From Neobacillus sp. PS3-12 (GTDB lineage: Bacteria; Bacillota; Bacilli; Bacillales; Cytobacillaceae), in NCBI RefSeq assembly GCF_030915385.1, contig NZ_CP133268.1, forward strand, positions 4,686,001 to 4,750,000: 64,000 bases of DNA, written 5' to 3'. Under the pieces are notes generated by a model. That model was not told the origin of the DNA, did no database searches, and was given only the letters and a program-made list of their open reading frames with translations. Of the stretch, positions 51,374 to 61,209 are shown piece after piece. Every line of letters begins with the position of its first letter. Within the stretch, counting starts at the first letter, position 1. A program made the position numbers and the translations under genes.

Positions 51374-53305
51374 ATGAAGAAAATTGCCCGTCATCATTTA
51401 GTTTTTTTTGTTATTTCTGTCGTGTTGTTCTGGATAAAAACATACATTGCATATCGTTTGAATTTTAAAATTACTGAAGACAACAATATGCAAAAATTTC
51501 TTTTTTTTATCAATCCTTTGAGTTCTGCTCTTTTCTTTTTGGGATTTGCCTTTCTTTCCAAAAAGTATTTTAGGGTTGTATTAATTGGAATCGGGTTCAT
51601 CCTATCCTTTTGGTTGTATGCGAATATCGTTTATTATCGATTCTTCAACGATTTTATTACGGTTCCAGTTTTGCTCCAGTTAGGTTCCAATGGCGGACAA
51701 TTGGGGACGAGTATCACAAGTTTAATGCATATTTACGATATTCTTTATTTTTCTGACACGATCATCATGATCGTCCTTGCTTTTACTCTGTACCGCCAGG
51801 TGATATTAAAATCGCATAGAATGTTTCAATTTTCGTTTGTTTTAGCGATCCTTGTCTTTTTGATAAATTTAGGACTTGCAGAGAATGATCGACCAAACCT
51901 ATTGAGTCTCAATTTTGACCGGGGTTATTTGGTGAAATATTTGGGTGAATACAATTTTACCATCTATGATATCATTCAGAATATCGATATATCAGCTCAA
52001 CATGCGTTTGCCTCCGGCGGCAATTTGACAACCGTTGAAAACTACCAAAATGCCAACTACACTCCTGCTAATCCAGCATACTTCGGGAAAGCCAAAGGTA
52101 TGAACGTTATCTATGTTTCAATGGAGTCATTTTCAAATTTCATGATTGATTTGAAAATGCCTGACGGACAGCTTGTCACACCATTTTTGGATTCGTTGGC
52201 ACATGATGGAAATACATTTTATTTCGATAATTTCTACCATCAAACCGGTCAAGGAAAAACTTCTGATGCCGAGTTCTTAATGGAAAACTCGCTTTACCCA
52301 ATGCCGCAAGGCTCAGTGTTTATCAGTAAAGCGCAAAACACCTATCAAGCGACACCTGCAATTTTAGATCAACAAGGTTATCATTCAGCTGTTTTCCATG
52401 GGAACTACATGACGTTCTGGAATCGGAATGTGATGTATAAGGCATTGGGATATGAGCAGTTTTTTGATGCATCTTATTATGATTTGGTTGCACCGAACAT
52501 CAAGAATTTCGGGATGAAAGATAAACCATTTTTCACAGAAAGCATGCCAATGCTGGAAAGCTTGAAACAGCCGTTTTATGCTAAATTTATTAGCTTGTCC
52601 AACCATTTTCCATTTGAAATGGACTCGGGAGATACCAATTTCCCGAAAGATAACACTGGTGACTGGGCGGTAGACCAATACATGCAATCTGCTCATTATA
52701 TGGACGAAGGATTGCAACAATTCTTTACAGCTCTTAAAAAAGATGGGTTGTACGATAAGTCAGTGATTATTCTTTACGGAGACCATAATGGACTTTCTCA
52801 ACAAAATGACCCTGCTTTGGCAAAAGTATTAGGCGTTCCCAAGATCACGCCCGTAATGGACGAGAAATTATTCCAGCAGGTGCCATTATTTATTCATGTC
52901 CCTGGTGTAAAAGGTGGCGTTCAGCACCAATTGGGCGGCGAAGTTGACGTTCGACCAACACTCTTACACCTACTTGGAGCCGATACAAAAAAATATATCG
53001 AATTTGGATCTGATTTATTATCTCCACAACATCGTGATTGGGTTGCCTTCCGAAACGGCGACTTTGTTTCATCCAATTTAATGCAAATTGGAGACAAATG
53101 CTATAATCCAACTACAGGTTCACTAGTTGCAGATCAAAGTGCATGCAATACGATCCACCAAAAGGTAAAAACAGAATTGCAAATGTCGGATTCGGTTGTC
53201 AACCAGGATCTGCTTCGGTTCTATACTCCGTCTGGTTTTAAGCCGGTCAATCCAAATGATTATCAATATTTAGGAGCGAAACAGAAAAAGTCGTCATCTT
53301 CTTAA
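51374..53305 (+). CDS. LTA synthase family protein (LtaS/YfnI-like)
   Basis: A 643-residue membrane-anchored phosphoglycerol transferase. Five N-terminal membrane helices (about 5-190) precede the extracellular sulfatase-fold domain: NVIYVSMESFSNFMID with the metal-binding Glu, GKTSDAEF with the catalytic Thr position, YHSAVFHGNYMTFWNRN, and LYGDHNGLS with the late Asp-His pair. It polymerises glycerolphosphate from phosphatidylglycerol into lipoteichoic acid on the outer membrane face. AAAGGAG precedes the ATG. It stands as a single gene with its own terminators, in front of wall-hydrolase genes. Confidence 0.92.
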   Translation: MKKIARHHLVFFVISVVLFWIKTYIAYRLNFKITEDNNMQKFLFFINPLSSALFFLGFAFLSKKYFRVVLIGIGFILSFWLYANIVYYRFFNDFITVPVLLQLGSNGGQLGTSITSLMHIYDILYFSDTIIMIVLAFTLYRQVILKSHRMFQFSFVLAILVFLINLGLAENDRPNLLSLNFDRGYLVKYLGEYNFTIYDIIQNIDISAQHAFASGGNLTTVENYQNANYTPANPAYFGKAKGMNVIYVSMESFSNFMIDLKMPDGQLVTPFLDSLAHDGNTFYFDNFYHQTGQGKTSDAEFLMENSLYPMPQGSVFISKAQNTYQATPAILDQQGYHSAVFHGNYMTFWNRNVMYKALGYEQFFDASYYDLVAPNIKNFGMKDKPFFTESMPMLESLKQPFYAKFISLSNHFPFEMDSGDTNFPKDNTGDWAVDQYMQSAHYMDEGLQQFFTALKKDGLYDKSVIILYGDHNGLSQQNDPALAKVLGVPKITPVMDEKLFQQVPLFIHVPGVKGGVQHQLGGEVDVRPTLLHLLGADTKKYIEFGSDLLSPQHRDWVAFRNGDFVSSNLMQIGDKCYNPTTGSLVADQSACNTIHQKVKTELQMSDSVVNQDLLRFYTPSGFKPVNPNDYQYLGAKQKKSSSS

Positions 53306-53310
53306 ACCAG

Positions 53311-53372
53311 AAAAGAACATTGGATTTCCAATGTTCTTTTTCAAACCACAGTCCTTGATACTGTGGCTTTTT
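53311..53372 (+). terminator. Two tandem terminators after the LtaS-like gene
   Basis: AAGAACATTGG/CCAATGTTCTT at 53315-53340 and CCACAGT/ACTGTGG at 53346-53366, each followed by T-runs. Confidence 0.8.
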
Positions 53373-53581
53373 TCATAAGTGAAGATGAATATTCTAAAGA
53401 GAAGTCCATTATATCCCTTTTTTTTACAAAAATAGATATAGAGTTAGGCTTTTTATATGAATCTTCTACATAAATGTTAAGAATATATTAAAATATGCGC
53501 AGTTTCGTCGTTTTTCACCAATTATGTATTAAAATAGATTAGTCCAAACAAATTTTACGTGAAAAAAGGTGACAACTGTTC

Positions 53582-54886
53582 ATGAAAGGTAAAACATTAA
53601 AATATTCGGTAGCGGCTGCTTTTTTAACCTCTGCGATTCAAGCAACCCCTACATTTGCAAGTTCAATAGACTCACAAGTGGCACAGACAAAAGGGCAAAT
53701 TTCCCAAACCCAAGGACAGATTTCTCAGACACAGGGGCAAATTTCGCAGACGCAATCCCAGTTGGATGACCTTCAAACCAAGATTATGAAAATGGACAAC
53801 CAAATCAGCATAGAAATCGGCCAGAGCCAAAAAATCAGCAATCAAATTCAAAACCAACAAACACAAATCGAAAAAACGAAGGCGGATATTGCCAAGGATA
53901 AAAAAGATCTTGATGCTCGTAAACAGGTCTATGTCAATAGGCTACGAAGCTATCAATCTCAAGGTCAGCAACCTATTATCACCTATGCTGAGGTCTTGCT
54001 TTCATCTAAAAACCTGTCCGAGTTTTTAACTCGCTCGACTGCCGTATCGGAAATCTTACAAAGCGATTCGGACATCATGAATGAGTTGAATCAAAAAGAA
54101 CAAACCTTGCAAAATGCAGAAAGCCAATTAAGCAGTGAATTGGACAGTTTGAACAAAAGTCAGGCTGATTTGGCTTCGGAACAGAAGCAGATTGAAGCGA
54201 ATAAGCAAGAAGTGGAACAAGCTGCAGCACAAAACCAAAGCCTTTTACAGCAACAACAAAGCGCATTATCTCAACAACAAGGGCAACTTTCAAAACAACA
54301 GTCTCAATTGTCACAGCAACAGACACAGCAACAAGCTGAGCAATTGGCAGCACAACAGGCACAACAGCAGGCTTTATTAGCACAACAAAGAGCGCAACAA
54401 CAAGCCCAAGCGCAACAACAGGCAATAGCGCAACAACAAGCTCAAGCCCAACAAAAGACGCAAGCGTCTTCGGGAAGTAGCCCAACATCCAGTTCGCCAT
54501 CTTCATCAATTAGCGCTGGTTCATCAAGTACATCTGCTAGTGCAAATCAAGTCATTGCGTATGCAGAACAATTCTTGGGTGTTCCTTATGTTTGGGGTGG
54601 TACAAGCCCTAGCGGTTTTGACTGTTCAGGATTGATGCAATATGTATTTCTCCATAGTGCGGGTATCCATCTTCCAAGAGTAGCATCAGACCAACAAAAT
54701 TACGGTAAAAGAGTTTCACCTTATGATGTTCAAGCAGGAGATTTAGTCTTTATGGGTGACCCCGCCTATCATGTAGGAATGTACATTGGTGGAGGGCAAT
54801 GGATAGAAGCACCTGAAACGGGAGAAAACGTTAAAATTGCCAATTATAATCCAGCCCATTTCTCAAGTGCAGCAAGAATATTATGA
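53582..54886 (+). CDS. Secreted NlpC/P60 cell-wall hydrolase with coiled coil
   Basis: A 434-residue exported endopeptidase. Signal peptide (cleavage near TFASS, residue about 27), then heptad repeats GQISQTQ and a long coiled coil (about 30-230), a Gln/Ala-rich stretch (about 225-300), a Ser/Thr linker, and a C-terminal NlpC/P60 domain (about 320-434): VPYVWGGTSPSGFDCSGLMQ with catalytic Cys and YHVGMYIGGG with catalytic His. It cuts peptide cross-bridges in peptidoglycan; the coiled coil is like that of PcsB/CwlO-type proteins controlled by FtsEX. AAAGGTGAC precedes the ATG. Confidence 0.93.
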   Translation: MKGKTLKYSVAAAFLTSAIQATPTFASSIDSQVAQTKGQISQTQGQISQTQGQISQTQSQLDDLQTKIMKMDNQISIEIGQSQKISNQIQNQQTQIEKTKADIAKDKKDLDARKQVYVNRLRSYQSQGQQPIITYAEVLLSSKNLSEFLTRSTAVSEILQSDSDIMNELNQKEQTLQNAESQLSSELDSLNKSQADLASEQKQIEANKQEVEQAAAQNQSLLQQQQSALSQQQGQLSKQQSQLSQQQTQQQAEQLAAQQAQQQALLAQQRAQQQAQAQQQAIAQQQAQAQQKTQASSGSSPTSSSPSSSISAGSSSTSASANQVIAYAEQFLGVPYVWGGTSPSGFDCSGLMQYVFLHSAGIHLPRVASDQQNYGKRVSPYDVQAGDLVFMGDPAYHVGMYIGGGQWIEAPETGENVKIANYNPAHFSSAARIL

Positions 54887-54891
54887 TATGA

Positions 54892-54924
54892 TGGAGACCA
54901 AGTTGCATTAACTTCGGTCTTTTT
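54892..54924 (+). terminator. Terminator after the NlpC/P60 gene
   Basis: AGACCAAGTT pairs imperfectly with AACTTCGGTCT, followed by TTTTTT. Confidence 0.65.
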
Positions 54925-55066
54925 TCATGTTTTGAGTTCATCACAAAAAGGATTACTCGTCAGGAGAAAGGGATACATTAACAGGCTCATTTGCTTTTTA
55001 GAATGGTTTCTTCCTTAGTACCAAACCAATTGTGGTGTTGTTTGTAATTTTTTTTAGAAATGTCAA

Positions 55067-55097
55067 AATCCTCACCGATATTTAGGTGAGGATGACT
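55067..55097 (-). terminator. Terminator of the GT39 gene
   Basis: ATCCTCACC and GGTGAGGAT around GATATTTA, just after the minus-strand stop. Confidence 0.75.
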
Positions 55098-55107
55098 TTG
55101 CACTAAG

Positions 55108-57120
55108 CTATTTTACATATTCATAAAGCGTTGTTGAACCGTTCCTAAATCCCATTCGGCCTAGTCCCTGGTTCGAATTTGTTTGGGAGCCCTGCCACTT
55201 GGATGCAGGTACGATGATACAATTATTTTTGATCCAATTCGCCACATCTGATTGCTGATTGCCAAATGATCTTCCTTGCAGAAGGAAATAACGGATCTGC
55301 CCTTCATTTACCAGGTTTTGCAATTTTTCAACCGAAATGGCCGAATCACTACCCATAAATCCTCCCATTGCCATGACAGGAAGACCTGTATCAAGAATAA
55401 TCGGCGCTGCTGACGTAGCGTTTAACGTTGCTACCAGGTATGTTCCTTTTTGATAATTTGCCATTAAATAGTTTTCCAGGTTTGGGTTGGATGTTGTCCC
55501 GTCTCGTCCATGCTGTTTCTGCAGCTCTGGACCGGCAAACGGTTTGGTCACTGACCCGCCAAATTCAATCGGCGTCATCGCCCATGCAGTTGGAGCCACA
55601 AGTAAAGAAAGAACACAAGTCAGCAATACAAGGACGGAAATCCCCCGATTACCCGTAGCATTTATTTTTTTGACATACACCAAACAAATCAACGTAATCA
55701 ATCCAAGAACTCCAATTGTAAACGAAAGCGGATCACGCAATGTCGGGTATTTCCATACGACCGAAAGTTGAAAGACAACGGTGCACACCAAGGCAAGCGG
55801 TAAAAACAATCTTCCTTTATTTTCTTTTGCACACCATTGCTGCCACATCTGTTTAAAACCTGCTCCCGAAAGCGCTGCAATGCCTGGAGCCAGCATTACC
55901 ATGTAGTAACTGCTGAAGCGCTTGGCAATACTGAAAAAGACAAACATGGTCAACACCCAGACAGTCCAGAAAACAATCGTTTGGCGCTTGCGGTCAAGAG
56001 GTGCCCGAAAACGTGTACCCCACAAGAGGGCAATGATACTGATGAAAGCTCCCGGCAAAAGCCAGCTCAGTTGGCCATCTAATTCAGTCGTTGTAAACAA
56101 CCTGAAAATGCCCGGATTCCCTGTTTGTCCAAATCCTGCAAAAAAGTTCCCTGCGTTCCAAGAATTGTTTCTCATAAATGGAGGGGTGCTGTTGTTTATC
56201 GGTTTTCCCGTTGTGAAAGAGCCACTGCTCTCTCTATAGCGCTGTGTTCCACTTATTCCGTTGCTGTTACCAGATCGTTGGCCTTGCTGCGCCCCCATGT
56301 GGAAATCACCTTGCTGTCCGCGCTGCTGGCCAACAAGCCGATTGATCCCGTTGTACCCAATAGCCAGCGTCACCTCCGAATTATTTTGCGTACTCCCGAC
56401 AAACGGACGCTCGTTTGCAGGCACCGAATCAACGATCACCGACCAAGATAACGAAACAACCATCAGAACGATAGATGCGATTAGTAAATGAACCAGTTTT
56501 TTCGTCCAAGGTATATGTGGGGTAAGCAAATAAAAGAGATAAAAGGCCGGCAGTACAAGGAACGCCTCCATCATCTTAATGTTAAACCCAATCCCGACGA
56601 TAAAGAACGCAAGCACCAACCATCTTAAATGATGCTGCCCGACAGCTTTGCTTAGGGACCAGGTAGCAATTAAGGTAACGAACATGAGCATACTATCAAC
56701 TTCATTCGTTCGGTCAGCTGCTACAACAATTGGAGTAAGGGCCAAAAACAAAGCAGCCAGGAGGCCGGCACCACGTCCAAACACTCGGGACACAAGATGG
56801 TACAGTAGTGCGACCGCTAATACACCTGCCAACGCCTGAGGAAAAAATAAACTCCACCCCTTAAATCCAAAAATATACGCACTTAACGTTTGAAACCAAA
56901 AACCCATCGGCGGTTTATCGATGGTGATAAAACCTTTCGGATCAAAAGAATTGAAGAAAAAGTTGTGCCAACTCTCGAGCATGCTTTTCACAGCTGCAGA
57001 ATAATAAGTATTACCGATTCCCTCCTGTCCCAGCTTATAAAAATTAAGAATGACAGATAAGAATAGAATGGCTGCTAACACAAGATAATGCCACTTGAAT
57101 TTTGATTTTACAGCGATCAT
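55108..57120 (-). CDS. GT39-family membrane glycosyltransferase (YkcB/ArnT-like)
   Basis: A 670-residue GT-C transferase with about eleven to twelve membrane helices. Family features: an early NEGIGN-like loop (here QEGIGNTYYSAAVKSM), ITIDKPPMGFWFQTLSAYIFG, and DRTNEVDSMLMFV. A Gly/Gln/Ser-rich insertion (about 265-315) and a soluble C-terminal part with GGFMGSDSAIS. It uses a polyprenyl-phosphate sugar to modify a cell-surface polymer or protein. The ribosome site is weak. It converges with the wall-hydrolase gene. Confidence 0.88.
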   Translation of the reverse strand: MIAVKSKFKWHYLVLAAILFLSVILNFYKLGQEGIGNTYYSAAVKSMLESWHNFFFNSFDPKGFITIDKPPMGFWFQTLSAYIFGFKGWSLFFPQALAGVLAVALLYHLVSRVFGRGAGLLAALFLALTPIVVAADRTNEVDSMLMFVTLIATWSLSKAVGQHHLRWLVLAFFIVGIGFNIKMMEAFLVLPAFYLFYLLTPHIPWTKKLVHLLIASIVLMVVSLSWSVIVDSVPANERPFVGSTQNNSEVTLAIGYNGINRLVGQQRGQQGDFHMGAQQGQRSGNSNGISGTQRYRESSGSFTTGKPINNSTPPFMRNNSWNAGNFFAGFGQTGNPGIFRLFTTTELDGQLSWLLPGAFISIIALLWGTRFRAPLDRKRQTIVFWTVWVLTMFVFFSIAKRFSSYYMVMLAPGIAALSGAGFKQMWQQWCAKENKGRLFLPLALVCTVVFQLSVVWKYPTLRDPLSFTIGVLGLITLICLVYVKKINATGNRGISVLVLLTCVLSLLVAPTAWAMTPIEFGGSVTKPFAGPELQKQHGRDGTTSNPNLENYLMANYQKGTYLVATLNATSAAPIILDTGLPVMAMGGFMGSDSAISVEKLQNLVNEGQIRYFLLQGRSFGNQQSDVANWIKNNCIIVPASKWQGSQTNSNQGLGRMGFRNGSTTLYEYVK

Positions 57121-57317
57121 GTAATCTCTGAACCCCTTTGTTTAAAAATCGTCAATAATTTAAACATACGCAAGGTATATTAATGGACTATGAACTAAAT
57201 ATGAACGAAATGTGAATTTTAGGTTCAATTTTCAGGTTGTTTTTAACACATTGATGGTCTTGTTCCGATTATTAAAGGATTTACATGGATTTATACTGTT
57301 CCTGATACAAAATGTTA

Positions 57318-58331
57318 TTATGATAACCTATCTTGTTTTTGGGATGAAAAATAATCGAGCAATCCAAGGTAAACTCCTTGAGCCACTTGGTCACGGTAAG
57401 CAGAGGTTTCTACAATCGAATCATCTTGTTTATTTGAAAGGTAGCCGAGTTCAATCAGTGTACATGGTCGTGAATTGTTTCGTAAAACGTCCAGGTCATC
57501 GAATTTTGTTCCATCATTGTTTAATCCCGTTGTTTTAACAATCTTATTTAAAAGATCAGTGGCTAAAGCGGAATCCTTTGAATTTTGATAATAAAAATCA
57601 GTTACCCCATTTATGGATGGGGCATTAAAACAATTGTAATGAAAACTTATGAAAGCATCAGCATGATTTTTATTTGAGAGTCCTGCCCGTTGTTCTAAGG
57701 GAATAAAAGTATCGTTAGTCCGAGTCATAATCACATTGGCTCCTGCTTTTTCAAGCTTTTGTTCAACAACTTGAGCTGTAGCAAGGGTCAATGTTTTTTC
57801 ATATGTTCCAACAATGCTTGTTGTCCCAACATCATTCCCTCCATGACCAGGGTCCAGCACGATGGTTTTCCCTTTAAGAGACTCTAGATTATTTTGAATA
57901 GACTCATTTGATGTTGTGGATCCGCTGACAGGTTGTGTTTTATGGTTGGTTGCAGTTTCTATAGAGATATAATTTGTGTTAATCCACCCCATCTCACCAG
58001 AAGAAGTTTCAACTTTCGCCCAACCAGATTGTTCCTCATTGATCGTTATTTTTGTTCCAGCATTTAATATTCCTATTACTGAGCTAGATAAACTGGGTTG
58101 TTTCCGAACATTTAAACCATTAACTTCTACCATTGCTTTTATTGTGTTAGTTGCAGTCATTCGTTTGGGAGTTTTAATTTGAGATTTAATCTTAGCTTGT
58201 TTTGCGTCAACATTGATCCTCCATCCAGTTTGACTGTTTATTACTTTAATTTGATATTTTTGAGAAATAATGATGAGGAATGGTAATACAAAAACAATCA
58301 CAAGTATCTTAATTAGTTTTCCATATTTCAT
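57318..58331 (-). CDS. N-acetylmuramoyl-L-alanine amidase with SH3 domain
   Basis: A 337-residue exported Amidase_3 enzyme. N-terminal membrane anchor or signal (about 5-25), one bacterial SH3 domain (about 64-125, VEVNGLNVRKQPSLSSSVIG) and the zinc amidase domain (about 155-330): LDPGHGGND (His), GTYEKTLTL (Glu), SFHYNCFN (His) and LIELGYLSN (Glu). It cleaves the bond between muramic acid and the stem peptide. GGAGG lies 15 bases upstream, so the start is slightly uncertain. It is one of four envelope genes in a row. Confidence 0.92.
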   Translation of the reverse strand: MKYGKLIKILVIVFVLPFLIIISQKYQIKVINSQTGWRINVDAKQAKIKSQIKTPKRMTATNTIKAMVEVNGLNVRKQPSLSSSVIGILNAGTKITINEEQSGWAKVETSSGEMGWINTNYISIETATNHKTQPVSGSTTSNESIQNNLESLKGKTIVLDPGHGGNDVGTTSIVGTYEKTLTLATAQVVEQKLEKAGANVIMTRTNDTFIPLEQRAGLSNKNHADAFISFHYNCFNAPSINGVTDFYYQNSKDSALATDLLNKIVKTTGLNNDGTKFDDLDVLRNNSRPCTLIELGYLSNKQDDSIVETSAYRDQVAQGVYLGLLDYFSSQKQDRLS

Positions 58332-58430
58332 TTGTATGCATTGTAACCTCCATATTTTTTAACTGTAGAACTAATATGGACAAATCCTTATCAGAATATA
58401 ATCACTATTGAAACCTTGGTATGAAACCTT

Positions 58431-58479
58431 GGGACGGTTCTAATGTTTCAAGGTAAAAATGAAACAAGAGAACCGTCCC
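58431..58479. repeat. Palindromic repeat, family B (copy 3)
   Basis: GGGACGGTTC..TGTTTCA and TGAAACAAGAGAACCGTCCC, followed by CTTTTTT. Related to the borders of the WYL/azoreductase cassette. Confidence 0.75.
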
Positions 58480-58558
58480 CTTTTTTGGGAATTAGACAAG
58501 TACTGCCAACCATATGATATAGTGATCGGTTCCATCACTTTATGGAAGGGGGAAGTCT

Positions 58559-59914
58559 ATGTTAACCGCATCTCATTGGATTTTCTTAATTGTGGTGATT
58601 TTGGTCATTATAGGGATGGCAATGCGGCGAGGTGTCATACCGCTTTGTATTTTGGGGACCTTTCTTATGGGTTGGGTGTTCACTAAGGATGTCGTCAAAG
58701 GAATTCAGGTTGTGTATAACGCCAACCTACAAAGTGCGTCAGAATTGTTAGGGATTATCATTATTATAGGACTTATGATTGCATTACTGAGATTACTTGA
58801 ACAAATTGGAGCCGATCAGCTCGTGTTAAAACCATTCCGAAATTTATTTAAAGGTCCAGGTAGTGCCTTTTGGGGAACGGGTTTGATAAAAGGGATCATC
58901 TCTGCTTTTGTCTGGCCAACACCAGCCACAATGATGGTTGGCCCCATGATGATTCCCATTGCTCTACGTGCTGGATTGCCGATTATTGGTGTCGCCATGG
59001 CAATGAACCTTTTCGGACACGGAATCGCGTTATCAGGAGATTTCATCATTCAAGGTGCTCCGAAGCTCACAAGCTCCGCAGCCGGAGTGGGGATTATGGA
59101 TCTGATTAAAGCAAGTATCCCGTTGGTAATCGTTACTGGATTAGTTAGTCTTATTCTTTCTTATTGGTTTTTACGGCGGGATATGAAAAAGGGATTGATT
59201 GTAAATGATCAATTAGTGGAAGAAAAAAGTCAGACCGAGTTTAGTTTTGCCTCTAAGTTTGCGGCTATTGTCGTTCCTCTTGCTTTCCTTATTTCTATTA
59301 TTCTAACCATCACCTTATCCCTTAGGGGAGGAGATGCAAGTGCTCTTATTGGTGGTGTAAGCTTACTCCTCTTCACTATTATTGCTCTCATTGAACATGG
59401 TAGAAGAGCCTATGAAGTCGTAATGAAGAATCTCCAGGAAGGTTTCATTTTCTCTATCAAAATTTTCGCTCCTGTTATTCCAATAGCTGGATTCTTCTTT
59501 ATGGGATCACCCGATGTTTCACCGCTGATTCTAGGGAAAGGTGCACCAGGTTATTTGTTTGATCTTGGAAATGCCCTAGCCCATCATGTTCCTTTATCAG
59601 CTATCCCTGTTGCCATTATTGTTGTTCTAGTAGGAATTATTGCTGGCCTTGATGGATCTGGATTCTCTGGTCTCGTACTGGTAGGTACATTAGCTCAAGC
59701 ACTCGGCCATCCTATCGGTGCGAATATTGCCGTACTGGCTGCATTGGGTCAAATGGGCTCTGTTTGGAGCGGTGGTGGAACTTTGGTTCCGTGGGGAGTT
59801 CTTGATATTGCCGGTGTCACGGGAGTGGATCCAGAGGCACTGACGAGGCGGAATTTCCTTCCTGTTATCGTCGGTTTAGCTGCTGCAACGATCGTGGCCG
59901 TTATTATGATGTAA
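58559..59914 (+). CDS. Putative ion-transporter-superfamily permease
   Basis: A 451-residue membrane protein with about eleven hydrophobic segments. Two repeated hairpin-like regions (ISAFVWPTPATMMVGPMMIP and GLDGSGFSGLVLVGTLAQAL) and the GQMGSVWSGGGTLVPWGV loop suggest the IT superfamily (GntP/DcuC/CitM-like), which carries organic acids. The substrate is unknown. GGAAGGGGGAAG precedes the ATG. It is flanked by family-B and family-A repeats and has its own terminator, so it is a lone cassette. Confidence 0.75.
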   Translation: MLTASHWIFLIVVILVIIGMAMRRGVIPLCILGTFLMGWVFTKDVVKGIQVVYNANLQSASELLGIIIIIGLMIALLRLLEQIGADQLVLKPFRNLFKGPGSAFWGTGLIKGIISAFVWPTPATMMVGPMMIPIALRAGLPIIGVAMAMNLFGHGIALSGDFIIQGAPKLTSSAAGVGIMDLIKASIPLVIVTGLVSLILSYWFLRRDMKKGLIVNDQLVEEKSQTEFSFASKFAAIVVPLAFLISIILTITLSLRGGDASALIGGVSLLLFTIIALIEHGRRAYEVVMKNLQEGFIFSIKIFAPVIPIAGFFFMGSPDVSPLILGKGAPGYLFDLGNALAHHVPLSAIPVAIIVVLVGIIAGLDGSGFSGLVLVGTLAQALGHPIGANIAVLAALGQMGSVWSGGGTLVPWGVLDIAGVTGVDPEALTRRNFLPVIVGLAAATIVAVIMM

Positions 59915-60016
59915 GGATGAAACGAGGATAACCCAAAAGGTGGATACAAAAGTGAGTCCCCAATGGTGAAGTGGCTCTACAATTTATCATCCATTTAGGG
60001 GGTATCGATTGGTAAA

Positions 60017-60050
60017 AAGCTACAGATGTTCGTGCATCTGTAGCTCTTTC
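60017..60050 (+). terminator. Terminator after the transporter gene
   Basis: AGCTACAGATG and CATCTGTAGCT around TTCGTG, then CTTTCTTTTT. Confidence 0.8.
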
Positions 60051-60073
60051 TTTTTATATTTTTTCTGACTAGT

Positions 60074-60128
60074 GAGTCAGTCCCCCACTCAAGTAAAGCG
60101 TTAATGGGGCGGGGGACTGACCCCATAG
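60074..60128. repeat. Palindromic repeat, family A (copy 4)
   Basis: GAGTCAGTCCCCC..ACTCAAGTAAAGCGTTAATG..GCGGGGGACTGACCCC, the same layout as at 49780-49836. Confidence 0.85.
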
Positions 60129-60210
60129 TTATTTAAAAAAGTGCCAGGATTTTGTTCCTGGCACGCTTTAATAGAATACAGCTTTTAAAAAATAGTAAAT
60201 CTGACTTATT

Positions 60211-60876
60211 TTAAACTCCCTGTCCGTTACCGGTACTTTGGCCGTTTCCTTGTCCAGAGCCTTGTCCGCTGCCCATACCGTTTCCTTGGCCTTGGCCATT
60301 GGTTCTCGGTGCTTGAACCCGAATGCTTTTAATTGTTTTCTTATCAGTATTGTAATAAATCATCATCGTGCTGCCAACCGCTACTTGATCCAATGTCGTA
60401 TTCATTGTGGACATTCCGTCTTGTCCATATGTCATCAATTGTATCGTAACATTATTAGGAACAGTAATGGTTTGCGTCTGACCGGTATATTGTTTTTGTC
60501 TCATCATTCCGCCCCCTCTAGGAGTACCGTTCCCTGTGCCATTTTGAGCAGTTTGACCATTTTGAGTGTTTTGACCGCTTTGCCCACCTTGGCCGTTTTG
60601 TCTATTTCTTCCATATTGACCGTTTTGCCCATTCCGTCGACCCATATTTTGCGGAACTTTCATCAGCTTTAAGGTAACGGTATTTCCATTAACTGTGGAA
60701 ACCTCCCCGAATACGTCCGGCTTTTGAAAAGCATTTCCATTACCATTACCATTGCTGCTATTTCCATTACCGCCGGATGCAGAAGCTTGATTTGAATTTC
60801 CTGAATTTGAGCAACCTGCGATAACGAAAATCATTAAGGCTGAGATAAAAACTGCAAGTAATTGTTTCTTTTTCAT
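60211..60876 (-). CDS. Asn/Gln/Gly-rich lipoprotein, copy 2
   Basis: A 221-residue lipoprotein almost identical to copy 1 at 47872-48531: same signal peptide and lipobox VIAGC, the same two small conserved blocks, with differences in the low-complexity region (NGNGNS insertion) and one Cys-to-Gly change near the C-terminus. The upstream bases and the downstream hairpin are also conserved, so the whole transcription unit was duplicated. Both copies point the same way, 12.3 kb apart. Confidence 0.9.
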   Translation of the reverse strand: MKKKQLLAVFISALMIFVIAGCSNSGNSNQASASGGNGNSSNGNGNGNAFQKPDVFGEVSTVNGNTVTLKLMKVPQNMGRRNGQNGQYGRNRQNGQGGQSGQNTQNGQTAQNGTGNGTPRGGGMMRQKQYTGQTQTITVPNNVTIQLMTYGQDGMSTMNTTLDQVAVGSTMMIYYNTDKKTIKSIRVQAPRTNGQGQGNGMGSGQGSGQGNGQSTGNGQGV

Positions 60877-61209
60877 ATTCTATCTCCTCGTTATTTTTGC
60901 TTTAACCTTTGATTACTGAAACTATTATTGGGGATAATTCTTAATTTTACCTTAAGAATTTAAAGAAATAGATTAAAAAATCTAGGCAAATTAAAGTTAT
61001 TACCATTTAAATATCCATGCTTTTTTAACATACACTCCGCACATGTAGAGTGTTACGCGAAGTAGTTTTAAATGAGGCAGGAACCTGTTAAGGTTTCTGC
61101 TTCTTTTTGTTACTGGTGCTGAAGTAGTATGGCTTTTATCGTTTCAAGTTACTATTTATGAATGATCGGTTATCAGAAGCAAACTAATTCGAACAGGATT
61201 AAATCGCTT

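Noticed and set aside
53672..53760. Three to four GQISQTQ units as a DNA minisatellite of independent interest
   Set aside because: They are heptad repeats of the coiled coil in a normal secreted wall hydrolase.
54075..54509. 144-residue minus-strand frame in the NlpC/P60 gene
   Set aside because: Antisense of the Gln/Ala-rich coiled-coil region; the hydrophobic Leu/Val composition is what such antisense always gives.
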